Below are positions 20,369 to 28,305 of a stretch of 64,000 nucleotides of DNA, one piece after another; the stretch's first letter is position 1; every line of letters starts with the position of its first letter. The notes under the pieces were generated by a model. It ran no database searches. It was not told the DNA's origin and saw only the letters and a program-made list of their open reading frames with translations. The position numbers and the translations under genes are program-made. Location of the stretch: contig NZ_JAIVFN010000001.1 of NCBI RefSeq assembly GCF_030015065.1, positions 1-64,000 on the forward strand, in the 5' to 3' direction. This stretch comes from Xanthobacter autotrophicus. Lineage in GTDB: Bacteria > Pseudomonadota > Alphaproteobacteria > Rhizobiales > Xanthobacteraceae.

Positions 20369-21745
20369 TCACTCGGGCGAGGGCGCAGCCTCGCGCTGCA
20401 GGACGGCAGCAAAAAAGCCATCGGTATCGTGGCGCGCGGGCGTCAGAGACAGGTAGTCCGGATGGGCGGACTCGGCCAGTTGCGGCGCAGCCTCTCGTAG
20501 CGGCACGACGTGAAAGGCGGGATGCGCCGCGAGGAAGGCGGCCACCTGCGCCTCGTTCTCCTCGGCCAGCATGGAGCATGTGGCGTAGACGAGCCGCCCG
20601 CCGGGCTTCACGAGCCGCGCCGCGCTCGCGAGAATACTGGCCTGCAGCGGCAGGAGATTTTCAAGTCCGAGGCCCAGAACGCGCCAGCGTGCGTCCGGAT
20701 TGCGCCGCCACGTGCCGGTGCCGCTGCAAGGGGCATCGACCAACACGCGATCGAACCCGCCCTTGTGACGCTTCACCCAGCGATCGGTCTCGCTGGCCAG
20801 GAGTCTGGTCTCGATATTGTGCAGTCCCGCACGCCTGAAACGCTCGGCGGCGCGCTTCAAACGGCTGTCGAGGACGTCGCAGGCGATGACGTGGCCCTTG
20901 TTTGCCATCTGCGCGGCAATGGCCAGTGTCTTGCCGCCGGCTCCGGCGCAGAAATCCACCACGCGTTCGCCCGGCCGTGCGTCGACCAGCATGGCCACGA
21001 GCTGCGAGCCCTCGTCCTGAATCTCGACCTCGCCGCTTTTCAACATCGGCAGGCTGGCGAGTGAAAGGCGCCCTTTCACGCGGATACCATAGGGCGCCAT
21101 GCGGGACGCCTCGGCCGGCAAGCCAAGATCCCGCAACGCGGACAGCACGGCCTCACGCGTGGACTTGACCGGATTCACGCGCAGGTCGAGCGGGGCTGCT
21201 GCCAGAAGCGCGGCCATCTCGCGCGCGAACGCCTCGTCGAAACGCCGCCGCAGAGGCTCGACCGCCCAGGATGGACATTCAAAGCGCACCTCGTCCGGCA
21301 TGGCTGGATGGTCGATCGGGCAGCCCTGCAATTTGACCAGCAGCGCGCGCTCGTGATCCATCAGGACGGCAGGGGCGAATTTGCCCCCGTTGAACAGACC
21401 ATGGATCTGACCCCGCGTGTTGCCTCCCGGGGTCTTGCCCCCAAAGATGTTGCCCCCATCGAGCGCAAGCCATGCCAGCAGCCGGTTGCGAGGCACGTCC
21501 TTTCGTCCGTGCTTCGCCAGCCACCAGCCCACCCGTGCGTGATGTCGCAGCAGCGCATAGAGCAAATCGGAAATATGGCCACGATCCTCGTCGCCGATAT
21601 AGCGTCTGGCCCGAAACCACGCCGAGACGACAGCATCGGCGGGACGCGCGACACTATCGACTTCATGCATCAGGTCGAGAGCAGCTTGCAGACGGGCGGC
21701 GGGGGTCACGGAAAGACGATTAGGCTGGAAAAACCGCGGCACCAT
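20369..21745 (-). CDS. RsmB/NOP-family class I SAM-dependent RNA cytosine-C5 methyltransferase
   Basis: A 458-residue enzyme with an N-terminal NusB-like RNA-binding part and a C-terminal Rossmann methyltransferase domain. VVDFCAGAGGKTLAIAA binds SAM, DAPCSGTGTWRRNPD holds the cysteine that releases product, and YATCSMLAEENE holds the catalytic cysteine. This family makes m5C in 16S rRNA (RsmB) or tRNA; the exact target is not clear. An odd glycine-rich stretch (GGNIFGGKTPGGNTRG) interrupts the N-terminal domain. The start at 21745 is tentative because no ribosome site is clear. Confidence 0.88.
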   Translation of the reverse strand: MVPRFFQPNRLSVTPAARLQAALDLMHEVDSVARPADAVVSAWFRARRYIGDEDRGHISDLLYALLRHHARVGWWLAKHGRKDVPRNRLLAWLALDGGNIFGGKTPGGNTRGQIHGLFNGGKFAPAVLMDHERALLVKLQGCPIDHPAMPDEVRFECPSWAVEPLRRRFDEAFAREMAALLAAAPLDLRVNPVKSTREAVLSALRDLGLPAEASRMAPYGIRVKGRLSLASLPMLKSGEVEIQDEGSQLVAMLVDARPGERVVDFCAGAGGKTLAIAAQMANKGHVIACDVLDSRLKRAAERFRRAGLHNIETRLLASETDRWVKRHKGGFDRVLVDAPCSGTGTWRRNPDARWRVLGLGLENLLPLQASILASAARLVKPGGRLVYATCSMLAEENEAQVAAFLAAHPAFHVVPLREAAPQLAESAHPDYLSLTPARHDTDGFFAAVLQREAAPSPE

Positions 21746-22099
21746 AGACGAAGGCGCTGTTGTTGGCGATTGATTCGCATGTCGCTCGGACCCGGTCCGT
21801 CCGTGTTTGCGATCTCGGATCACTTCCGATCACGATTCGGGAGGCTCGGCCTGCCCGCAATTGTCGAAAGCAGGCCTCGCCAAGGAGCGCTCCGCGGGCT
21901 GCCGTCCGGCCGACCGCCTCTTTCCAAGGCGACGCTGGAGCTGTATTTTCGAGCGCCTACGGTCCGTTAGAGCGCGATCCGAGCAAATTGAACCAATTTG
22001 CTCGGTGAATCGCCCTCTAAACGCAAGAAAGAGAACGCGTTGTCCGATCAGCTTGCGATGCAAGCAGATCGGCACGTGCTCTAGACGTCTGATGGCGGA
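21746..22099. other. intergenic region at left edge of the caspase island
   Basis: These 354 bases separate the RsmB-type gene from the CHASE2 gene. The right part is the palindromic repeat element at 21967-22085. Nothing recognisable lies in 21746-21966. Any promoter for the CHASE2 operon must be within or beside the repeat. Confidence 0.6.
21967..22085 (+). repeat. palindromic repeat element, family A, copy 2
   Basis: An element of about 118 bp bounded by TTAGAGCGCG and CACGTGCTCTAGA, whose ends are near-inverted copies of each other. Inside, GAGCAAATTG and CAATTTGCTC (21981-22003, spacer AAC) form a perfect 10-bp stem. Its first 54 bp match copy 1 at 4787-4840 in opposite orientation. The shape is that of a small non-autonomous palindromic element. 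It ends 15 bases before the CHASE2 start. Confidence 0.7.
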
Positions 22100-23518
22100 G
22101 TGTGTCGTGGCATTCGCACCGGGGTCGAAGCTTTCGTGAAACGTCCGTCCCGGTGGATCGGCCTGCTCGCCAAGCCGGCAATCCTTGCCAGTGTCATCGG
22201 CTTCCTTTCGTTTTTCGGCCTGGCCGACCAGATCGCCGGCTTCAGCGCCAATCTCGGTGAGAAGGACAGGATCGTGCGCTGGTCGGCCGTGCTGTCCGGC
22301 GCCACCCGCGATGCCGTTCCCGTGACGCTGATCGACATCGATGCCGCGACGATGGCGCTGCTCGGGCACCCCCAGCGCGTGCCCCGCGATCTGGTCGCCG
22401 GGCTGGCGTCGCTGGCCGCGGCCAAGCGGGCAAGCGGCATCTTCCTCGACATGGATACCTCGCAGCCGGGATCTCCGGCGGGCGATCAGGCCCTCCTCGC
22501 CTTCATCTCGGCCTATCCGGGGGATGCGCCGCCGCTCGCGCTCGCGCGCCGGCTGGGGCCGGTGGAGCAGGCCGGCAGCCGCGACGAGGCCCTTGCCGAG
22601 CAACCCTCCATCCTCGATGCCGCGGTGCGCGGGCGGGCGAACATCCTCTGGGTGACGAGCATCAGCCGCATCGACGAGGACCGTGTCGTCCGGCGGTGGG
22701 AGCTCAGCCGGACGTTCTGCGCGCCGGACGGCGGACGCACCCTGCCCTCGCCGCAGCTCTTCGCCGCCGCGGTAGCGAGCGCGGATCCGCGGCCATTGTC
22801 CGATATCCAGGCCTTCGCGGCGGCCCGCACCCAGGCGATCTGCGATCCCGGCGCGGCAACCGCCCCGGCCTCGCCCTGGCCACGCAATCCCGACCAGCGG
22901 GCGGCAATCGCCTTCCTGATCGCCGACGGACCCGATCACGCCGATCCGCAATTCATCCGGCGCGATGGCCGGAACGTGCCCCTGTTCCGCAGGGTATCGG
23001 CGCGCGCGCTGATGACCTCGGCGGGAACGATCGTCGCCCCCCGCGCGGTCGCCGACGATCTTCTGCGTGACCGGTTCGTGATCATCGGCGCCAGCCATGC
23101 CGAGAGCCTCGACGGGCATCTCACGCCGATCGGCTTCCTCCCCGGGGCGCTCATCGTCGCCAATGCGGTCGCCACGGCCCCCGCGGTGCTGTCCGGGCAG
23201 CCGCTGGGCCCGCTCGGTGCGACGCTGATCGCGCTGGCGCTGTTCGGCGCCATGATGGTGGTCACATCCCGCCTGCGGGCGGTGGCGGCGAGCGTCGTCA
23301 TCGCCGTCGCGGTGCTGGTTTCGCTGATGGCGCTCGGCCGCATCTTCGCCCCTTCCACCGCCGGCGACATCGTACTGGCCGCCTTCGGCATGGTGGCCTT
23401 TCTTTCGACACTTGAAGGCCTCTACACCATTTGCAAGGAATGGCGTGCACGAGGATGGCGCGCGCTGCTGAAGCCGGAAAAGCCGCAGGCATCGCAACGC
23501 ACGGAGGACATCGCGTGA
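22100..23518 (+). CDS. CHASE2-domain membrane protein without an output domain
   Basis: A 472-residue inner-membrane protein. One helix near residues 24-46 is followed by a periplasmic CHASE2-type sensory domain (PVTLIDIDAATMALLGHPQ, then DRFVIIGASHAESLDGHLTP near its end) and three helices at about 375-455. CHASE2 normally feeds a cyclase, kinase or phosphodiesterase; here the protein stops after a 30-residue cytoplasmic tail with no catalytic domain. The GTG at 22100 is the first possible start; a GTG at 22136 would remove 12 residues. Its stop overlaps the next start (GTGA), so it begins a three-gene operon with the FecR-like and caspase genes. A sensor for the operon is inferred. Confidence 0.78.
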   Translation: MCRGIRTGVEAFVKRPSRWIGLLAKPAILASVIGFLSFFGLADQIAGFSANLGEKDRIVRWSAVLSGATRDAVPVTLIDIDAATMALLGHPQRVPRDLVAGLASLAAAKRASGIFLDMDTSQPGSPAGDQALLAFISAYPGDAPPLALARRLGPVEQAGSRDEALAEQPSILDAAVRGRANILWVTSISRIDEDRVVRRWELSRTFCAPDGGRTLPSPQLFAAAVASADPRPLSDIQAFAAARTQAICDPGAATAPASPWPRNPDQRAAIAFLIADGPDHADPQFIRRDGRNVPLFRRVSARALMTSAGTIVAPRAVADDLLRDRFVIIGASHAESLDGHLTPIGFLPGALIVANAVATAPAVLSGQPLGPLGATLIALALFGAMMVVTSRLRAVAASVVIAVAVLVSLMALGRIFAPSTAGDIVLAAFGMVAFLSTLEGLYTICKEWRARGWRALLKPEKPQASQRTEDIA

Positions 23519-24420
23519 AGAGTGCAGCCATGCTGCTTGCCCGGATGCGCCCTGCGCTGCTGGCCTTCGCCTTCGTCGCTGCCGCAAGCCTTCCCGTGCG
23601 AGCGGAGGACGAGGCCATGCGCACCCCGGCGGGCTACATCGTCGGCGTCGAGACTCCGGCCGCCGATCCCGACGAGGCCGCCCATATCCTGCGCGAGGGA
23701 CAGGAAGTCTCCGTCCAGATCGGTGGCGCGCTGTTCGACGGCGACCAGGTGGTGGTGCGCGAGCCCCGCACCTCGGTCGTCATCGAGACGGTGAATGATC
23801 GCCATCTGCGCGTGGACGCGGCGCACTCGCCGCATCCCATCAAGGGCGAGCTTCCCGCCGGAGGACGCTTCAGCGCATTCGCGGCCATGGTCGGGGAGCT
23901 GTTCCGGGCGCGTCCGGAGGCACGGACCGTCAATCTCATAGGGCGCACCGACGGCACCCTGCGGCTGCAGCTCGGTCGTACCGTCACCCAGCGCGTGGTT
24001 CCCGGGACGCGACTGTGGATCGCCTGGGACGGCGGCATGAAGCCTTATACAGTCGAGATCCGTGGCCGGGCCGAAGGCGGCACGGCGCTGGCGACGACGC
24101 GCGCGAGCGGGCGCTCCGCCGTCGTGGCGCTTCCGCGCAAGGCATCCGGCCCCCTGCTTCTGGCGGTGAGCGATGCGGTCGGCGCGCAGGTCCGTATCGA
24201 CCTTCTCGCCGACCCGACACCGCCCGCCGTCCCGGAATGGATCAGCGAAGGCGCGCCGACGCCTGCCTTCGGCCAGGTGGCGACCGCGCTCTGGCTGCTC
24301 GACCGCAAGCCTGCGGAATGGGATCTGCACGCCGCCGCCATTGCCGCGGAGGCGGGAAACTACGGTGCCGCCGAGGAGTTGCTGCTCCGTCTTGCCGAAG
24401 GCAAGAGACCTGCCCGATGA
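23515..24420 (+). CDS. secreted FecR-like domain protein
   Basis: A 301-residue protein starting at the GTG at 23515, which overlaps the CHASE2 stop; GGAGG at 23503-23507 lies 7 bases upstream and fixes the start. A signal peptide covers about residues 1-30 (ending SLPVRA). Residues 55-100 resemble FecR: ILREGQEVSVQIGGALFDG, then DQVVVREPRTSVVIETVN, the beta-rich segment that in these proteins handles ligand or partner signals. The C-terminal half has beta-rich and then helical sequence of unknown type. It is predicted to work in the periplasm between the CHASE2 protein and the caspase. The call of FecR rests on motif resemblance. Confidence 0.6.
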   Translation: MKSAAMLLARMRPALLAFAFVAAASLPVRAEDEAMRTPAGYIVGVETPAADPDEAAHILREGQEVSVQIGGALFDGDQVVVREPRTSVVIETVNDRHLRVDAAHSPHPIKGELPAGGRFSAFAAMVGELFRARPEARTVNLIGRTDGTLRLQLGRTVTQRVVPGTRLWIAWDGGMKPYTVEIRGRAEGGTALATTRASGRSAVVALPRKASGPLLLAVSDAVGAQVRIDLLADPTPPAVPEWISEGAPTPAFGQVATALWLLDRKPAEWDLHAAAIAAEAGNYGAAEELLLRLAEGKRPAR

Positions 24421-24450
24421 CTTGCCGAAGGCAAGAGACCTGCTCGATGA
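24391..24450 (+). repeat. 30-bp tandem duplication at a gene junction
   Basis: Bases 24391-24420 and 24421-24450 are identical at 29 of 30 positions (C/T difference in the CTGC-[CT]-CGATGA part). The first copy ends with the FecR-like stop codon; the second ends at the caspase start ATG. Each copy is 10 codons, so both frames stay open. Confidence 0.95.
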
Positions 24451-26588
24451 GATTGCGCAGCGTCCTGCTGGTCGCGCTCTCCGCCCTCGCCTGCGCCGCC
24501 GCGCCCCACGGGGCAACGGCGAAGACCCGGGCCCTGCTGGTCGGGGTCTCCGAATATCCGAGCTTTCCGGCGGAGAAGCAGCTGAAGGCGCCGGCCAACG
24601 ATGTGCGCCGCATGCAGCTCGCGCTCAAGGCGCGCGGCCTCTCCCAAGGTGATCTCGTCGTGCTCGCCGATGGGGTGGAGGGCTCGGCCGGCGCGCCGAC
24701 CCGTGCGGCCATCCTGGAGGGCATGGAACGGCTGGCGCGGGAGGCGGAAAAAGGCGACCTGGTCATCTTCTATGCCTCCGGCCACGGCACCCGCCAGCCC
24801 TCGCGCACCAGCCTCAAGGTGGATGGCCTCGACCAGGTGTTTCTCCCCCGCGATGCATCTCCGCCAGGACCAGGCGGGCCGCGCAACCGGTTCGACAATG
24901 GCATCGCCGGGCCGGATTTCGGCGAACGGCTCGATGCCATCCGTGCCCGTGGCGCCGATGTCTGGTTCATTCTCGACAGCTGCTTTTCCGGATCGGCTTC
25001 GCGTTCGGTCGGCGAGGGCGTGCACGACAAGAAGATCGAGCTAGAGGACATCGGCCTTGCGTCCGCCACGGCCATGGCTCCCGAAAAGGCGACCGTGCTC
25101 GCCGACATGGCACCGGCCCTGCCGCCCGGCTCCGGCAGGCTGACGGCCTTCTATGCCTCACAGCCGAACGAGACGGCGCGGGAGGTGGCCCTGCCGCCCG
25201 GGGCGCCGATGGAAAGGCGTGTCTGGGGCTCGATCTTCACAACGGCCCTCGCCGAGGTGCTGCAACGCGCTCCCTCCCTCACCTATCGCCAGATGATGGT
25301 CGAAACCGGCCGCGTGCTCCGCGCTGACGCCGCCTTCCAGGCCCGGCAGACGCCGAGCTTCGAGGGCGATGGCATGGATGGGGTGCTGCCCGGCGCGGCG
25401 GCGCCAACTGCCGGCGCGACCTGGCGGGTGAGCGGCGGCATTCTGCATGCCGGGCAGATCGAGGGGGTGGAGGCAGGCGCCGTCGTGGCGCTCTATGACA
25501 GCGCGGCACCCGGGGTCGGAAAACCCACCGGCTTCGCGGTGGTTCAGGATGTGGAGGCGACCCGCGCCACGCTGGCGGCGGTCAAGCCGGGTTGCATGCC
25601 CACCACGACACGCTGCCCGACCGCAGCAAGCTCCCCGGCCCTGAAGCAGGCGGCTTATGCGCGGCTCGCCCGCCCCGCGCCACCGGTCACCTTCAGCATT
25701 TCTCGCCCTCGCCCGTGGCCCGGCGCGGGCGCACCGGATGCGGCAACCGAGGAACGCCTGCGCAAGGGGCTGGAAGCCGCGCTTGCGGGCCCGCTGAAGG
25801 ACCGCGCGCGGCTCGACGACGCTGCCCCTGCCCTGACGACATGGATGACGGCCGACGGCTTCCGCTTCATGCCGGACGGCTTCGACCCGCTTGCGGTGGA
25901 GGCCGGACCGGCGGTGCTGATCGCGCCTGACGCGGATAGCGGCAGCACCGCCGCCGCGATTGCGCGCGCGGTGCTGCGCGCACGCCAGCTCTCGCGGCTC
26001 CAGGCCCTCGCCACAGCCAGCGGCACAACCGGCGACCTGGAGGTATCGGTCGAGGTCCGGCGCTTCGGGCTCGATCCGGCGACGCGGCAATGCGCGTTCA
26101 AGGGCGCCGCGACGCCGGTTGGCGAGGATGCCCTCGTCAAGCTCTGCGACAAGGTACAGGTCACGGTGGAAAATCGGAGCACCCGCCCGTTCCTGGCGGC
26201 GATCTTCTTCCTCGACGACGCGTGGAATCTGATGGCGCGCCGGCCGACCTGCCCCATCGGGCTCACCGTCTCGGACCGGCTGGAGCCCGGTCGGCGGCTG
26301 GTGTTCGAGGTGCCCTATCACGCCCGGGCCATCGTGGCCGGGCGGGCGCCCTCCACCACCAATGGCGTCTTCGTCACGGGCGTTCCCTTCGTCGAAGGCG
26401 AAACGGACCTGCCCGCCTTGTGTGCCCTGACAGGGTTCAACGACACCGGCGGACCGGCCACCCGGGGTAGCGAGACCGGCGATCTCGACGACCTGATCGA
26501 AGGTTCCACGCGCGGGGGTCGGCTGCCGCTCGAAAGCGCCAGCCTGTCTTTCGCCTTCTGGCCCATCAGCCAGCCCGTGAAGCCCTGA
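24447..26588 (+). CDS. secreted caspase-fold (peptidase C14) protease, first of two
   Basis: A 713-residue protein with a signal peptide (about 1-25, ending HGATA), a caspase p20-like domain (27-300) and a C-terminal region. FYASGHGTRQ gives catalytic His113 and FILDSCFSGSAS gives Cys179, so the dyad is intact. Residues 560-680 (VQVTVENRSTRP, AAIFFLDDAWN) resemble the DUF4384-type beta domain that often follows bacterial caspases, and the same region recurs in the second caspase of this window. The ATG at 24447 is preferred because it gives a normal signal peptide; the ATG at 24417, which overlaps the previous stop, would add 10 residues created by the local duplication. Prokaryotic caspases usually cut after Arg or Lys. 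Last gene of the CHASE2 operon and convergent with the trypsin gene. Confidence 0.85.
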   Translation: MRLRSVLLVALSALACAAAPHGATAKTRALLVGVSEYPSFPAEKQLKAPANDVRRMQLALKARGLSQGDLVVLADGVEGSAGAPTRAAILEGMERLAREAEKGDLVIFYASGHGTRQPSRTSLKVDGLDQVFLPRDASPPGPGGPRNRFDNGIAGPDFGERLDAIRARGADVWFILDSCFSGSASRSVGEGVHDKKIELEDIGLASATAMAPEKATVLADMAPALPPGSGRLTAFYASQPNETAREVALPPGAPMERRVWGSIFTTALAEVLQRAPSLTYRQMMVETGRVLRADAAFQARQTPSFEGDGMDGVLPGAAAPTAGATWRVSGGILHAGQIEGVEAGAVVALYDSAAPGVGKPTGFAVVQDVEATRATLAAVKPGCMPTTTRCPTAASSPALKQAAYARLARPAPPVTFSISRPRPWPGAGAPDAATEERLRKGLEAALAGPLKDRARLDDAAPALTTWMTADGFRFMPDGFDPLAVEAGPAVLIAPDADSGSTAAAIARAVLRARQLSRLQALATASGTTGDLEVSVEVRRFGLDPATRQCAFKGAATPVGEDALVKLCDKVQVTVENRSTRPFLAAIFFLDDAWNLMARRPTCPIGLTVSDRLEPGRRLVFEVPYHARAIVAGRAPSTTNGVFVTGVPFVEGETDLPALCALTGFNDTGGPATRGSETGDLDDLIEGSTRGGRLPLESASLSFAFWPISQPVKP

Positions 26589-26603
26589 AGCACACGGGTC
26601 CGG

Positions 26604-26633
26604 TCAGGGGCGCTCAGGGGCGCTCAGGGGCGC
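26604..26633 (+). repeat. 10-bp tandem repeat, three copies
   Basis: TCAGGGGCGC is repeated three times between the convergent caspase and trypsin genes. The last copy contains the trypsin stop codon (26624-26626, minus strand). It is probably a slippage product. Confidence 0.85.
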
Positions 26634-27865
26634 TTCTGCGGCTTGGCCGGTGCTTGCGTTGCCGCGGCAGCCGGAGGCGGAGCCGGTGGCGTGGCGATGG
26701 TCTTCTTCATCCAGTCGGTATAGAGCGCCAGCCGGGTATAGACGCCGGGCAGCTCGGCGTGGCCACAACCGATGCCGAAGCTCACGATGCCCACCTGCAC
26801 GAAGGAGCCATTGGCCTTGCGACTGAGGATCGGGCCTCCGGAATCACCCTGGCACGTATCGATCCCGTCCACGGCCGCTCCGGCGCAGAACATCTGCGGC
26901 GTCACCACGCCACCAATCTGCGGGAGCTGCTGCTCAAGGGCCCTGCGGCCGGCGGGCGAGAGGTTGAACACGTAGCTGAGGTTCTCGATCGCCTTGCGGG
27001 CATCCGGCGAATTCACCAGCGCCGAGGTCAGAACCCGGTTGCACTGATTGCGATCCACGGCGTTGAGCTTGGTTTCCAGCAGATCAGGCGAAGGACTGCC
27101 GCCCTCCGAGGTGGTGCCCCAGCCGATGATATGCAGCTCGGCCTCGCTCGGGAGGTCGGCGGACTCCGAATCCAGGGTCGTCACCGTGACCTGCGCGACC
27201 TTGACGTTGCGCTTGGGCGCACGCTCGAGCTCGATCAGGGCGATGTCGTTGACGTTGGTGCCGGTCACATATTTGGGGTGCGGGATGATGCGCTTGATCG
27301 GAATCCAGTCGCGCTCGTCATCCTCGGCGAGAAGGCTGGTATTGCCCACATGGACCAACAGGTTCTTGGTGTTGCGCAATCCTTCGACCTTGCCGCCTTC
27401 GCCCTCGACGAAGCAATGGGCCGCGGACAGGATCCAGCGCGAAGTCAGAACGCTTCCCCCGCACATGGGGGCGAGGCCCGTGATCTTTCCGTTGGTGGAG
27501 GTCACGCGGATGATCCCGGCCTGGAACGGATAGCTGCCCGGGGCCGCCTGCTGCCCGCCGACGATCTTCTCGTTGGCGCCCTTCTTCAGGATCCCGCCCG
27601 TCTTGAGCGCGGCGCCAGCGGCGGCGTAGGGCAGTGTCTTCGCATTGCTGCCGGGACGGAACGGGCGATCGGCGGTGCCGATGTCATCCGATGCCGGCAG
27701 CGTCGACGGGCGCGCACCCGCTGCGGCGGGGGCCTGCTCGAGGCGCAGTTCGTCTCCCGGCGCCTGGGCCTGAGCGGCGGATGCGGTGGCGGAAAGACAG
27801 ACCGCAAGCGCGACGAAGCGGAGCGTCGGCCTTTGGACAACGGGGCGAAGCAACTGAAGCATCAT
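26624..27865 (-). CDS. trypsin-like serine protease zymogen (S1 family), secreted
   Basis: A 413-residue secreted protease. Signal peptide about 1-34 (ending ASAAQA), a propeptide of about 65 residues, then the activation junction NEK-IVGG (Lys100/Ile101) that mimics chymotrypsinogen-type zymogens. Catalytic triad: SAAHC (His150), NDIALI (Asp207), GDSGGP (Ser342). Asp336, in DTCQGDSGGP, matches Asp189 of trypsin, so cleavage after Lys or Arg is predicted, which would allow autoactivation. A 40-residue insertion (about 280-320) is not in classic trypsins, and the tail is Pro/Ala-rich. The ATG at 27865 starts a clean signal peptide, though no ribosome site is visible. Same strand as, but 440 bases downstream of, the CHAT/caspase operon. 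Confidence 0.93.
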   Translation of the reverse strand: MMLQLLRPVVQRPTLRFVALAVCLSATASAAQAQAPGDELRLEQAPAAAGARPSTLPASDDIGTADRPFRPGSNAKTLPYAAAGAALKTGGILKKGANEKIVGGQQAAPGSYPFQAGIIRVTSTNGKITGLAPMCGGSVLTSRWILSAAHCFVEGEGGKVEGLRNTKNLLVHVGNTSLLAEDDERDWIPIKRIIPHPKYVTGTNVNDIALIELERAPKRNVKVAQVTVTTLDSESADLPSEAELHIIGWGTTSEGGSPSPDLLETKLNAVDRNQCNRVLTSALVNSPDARKAIENLSYVFNLSPAGRRALEQQLPQIGGVVTPQMFCAGAAVDGIDTCQGDSGGPILSRKANGSFVQVGIVSFGIGCGHAELPGVYTRLALYTDWMKKTIATPPAPPPAAAATQAPAKPQKRP

Positions 27866-28305
27866 GGGAGGCACTCTGTGACGACGGAGGGGCGTTCCGG
27901 GCCGATGCGACGGGGCTCTTGCCCTTGGGATGGCATGGTCACCGGGCTGAACGGGGCAGAACTGGACTGATCGGGACAGGACCGATCGGAAGGCCGAGTG
28001 CGTCCGGATGGAGCCTGGCTCACGGGTGCGGGCGTCTGCGGCAACGCCGCCCCTCAACTCCAGGGACGTTTCAGTACCTGCCGGGCACAACGATGAATGC
28101 TGGTTTCATTCGGTTTCCTCTCCATGTGACGCTGCGAGAATGTCAGACATTCGGAGAAGGTCAAATGGCCCCGCTAAAGCATGCACCGAACGGCTTGCAT
28201 CACGATCCGACCGCACACCGCGTTCTCCTTTCACGGGCTTGGAGACGAATCCGGCTGGCTTATCCATGTCGCTGGAAAAGAGCCGTCGTCATGCCCGGGC
28301 TTGTC
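27866..28305. other. intergenic region upstream of the trypsin gene, with palindromes
   Basis: These 440 bases between the helical-repeat gene and the trypsin gene hold no credible gene. At 28138-28152 GAATGTC-A-GACATTC is a perfect 15-base palindrome, a possible operator for the trypsin gene. A second inverted repeat (GATCGG/CCGATC) lies near 27970-27990. The region is long enough for an independent, regulated promoter. Confidence 0.5.

Noticed and set aside
24391-24450. CRISPR or regulatory repeat array
   Set aside because: Only two adjacent copies without spacers; a simple tandem duplication explains it.
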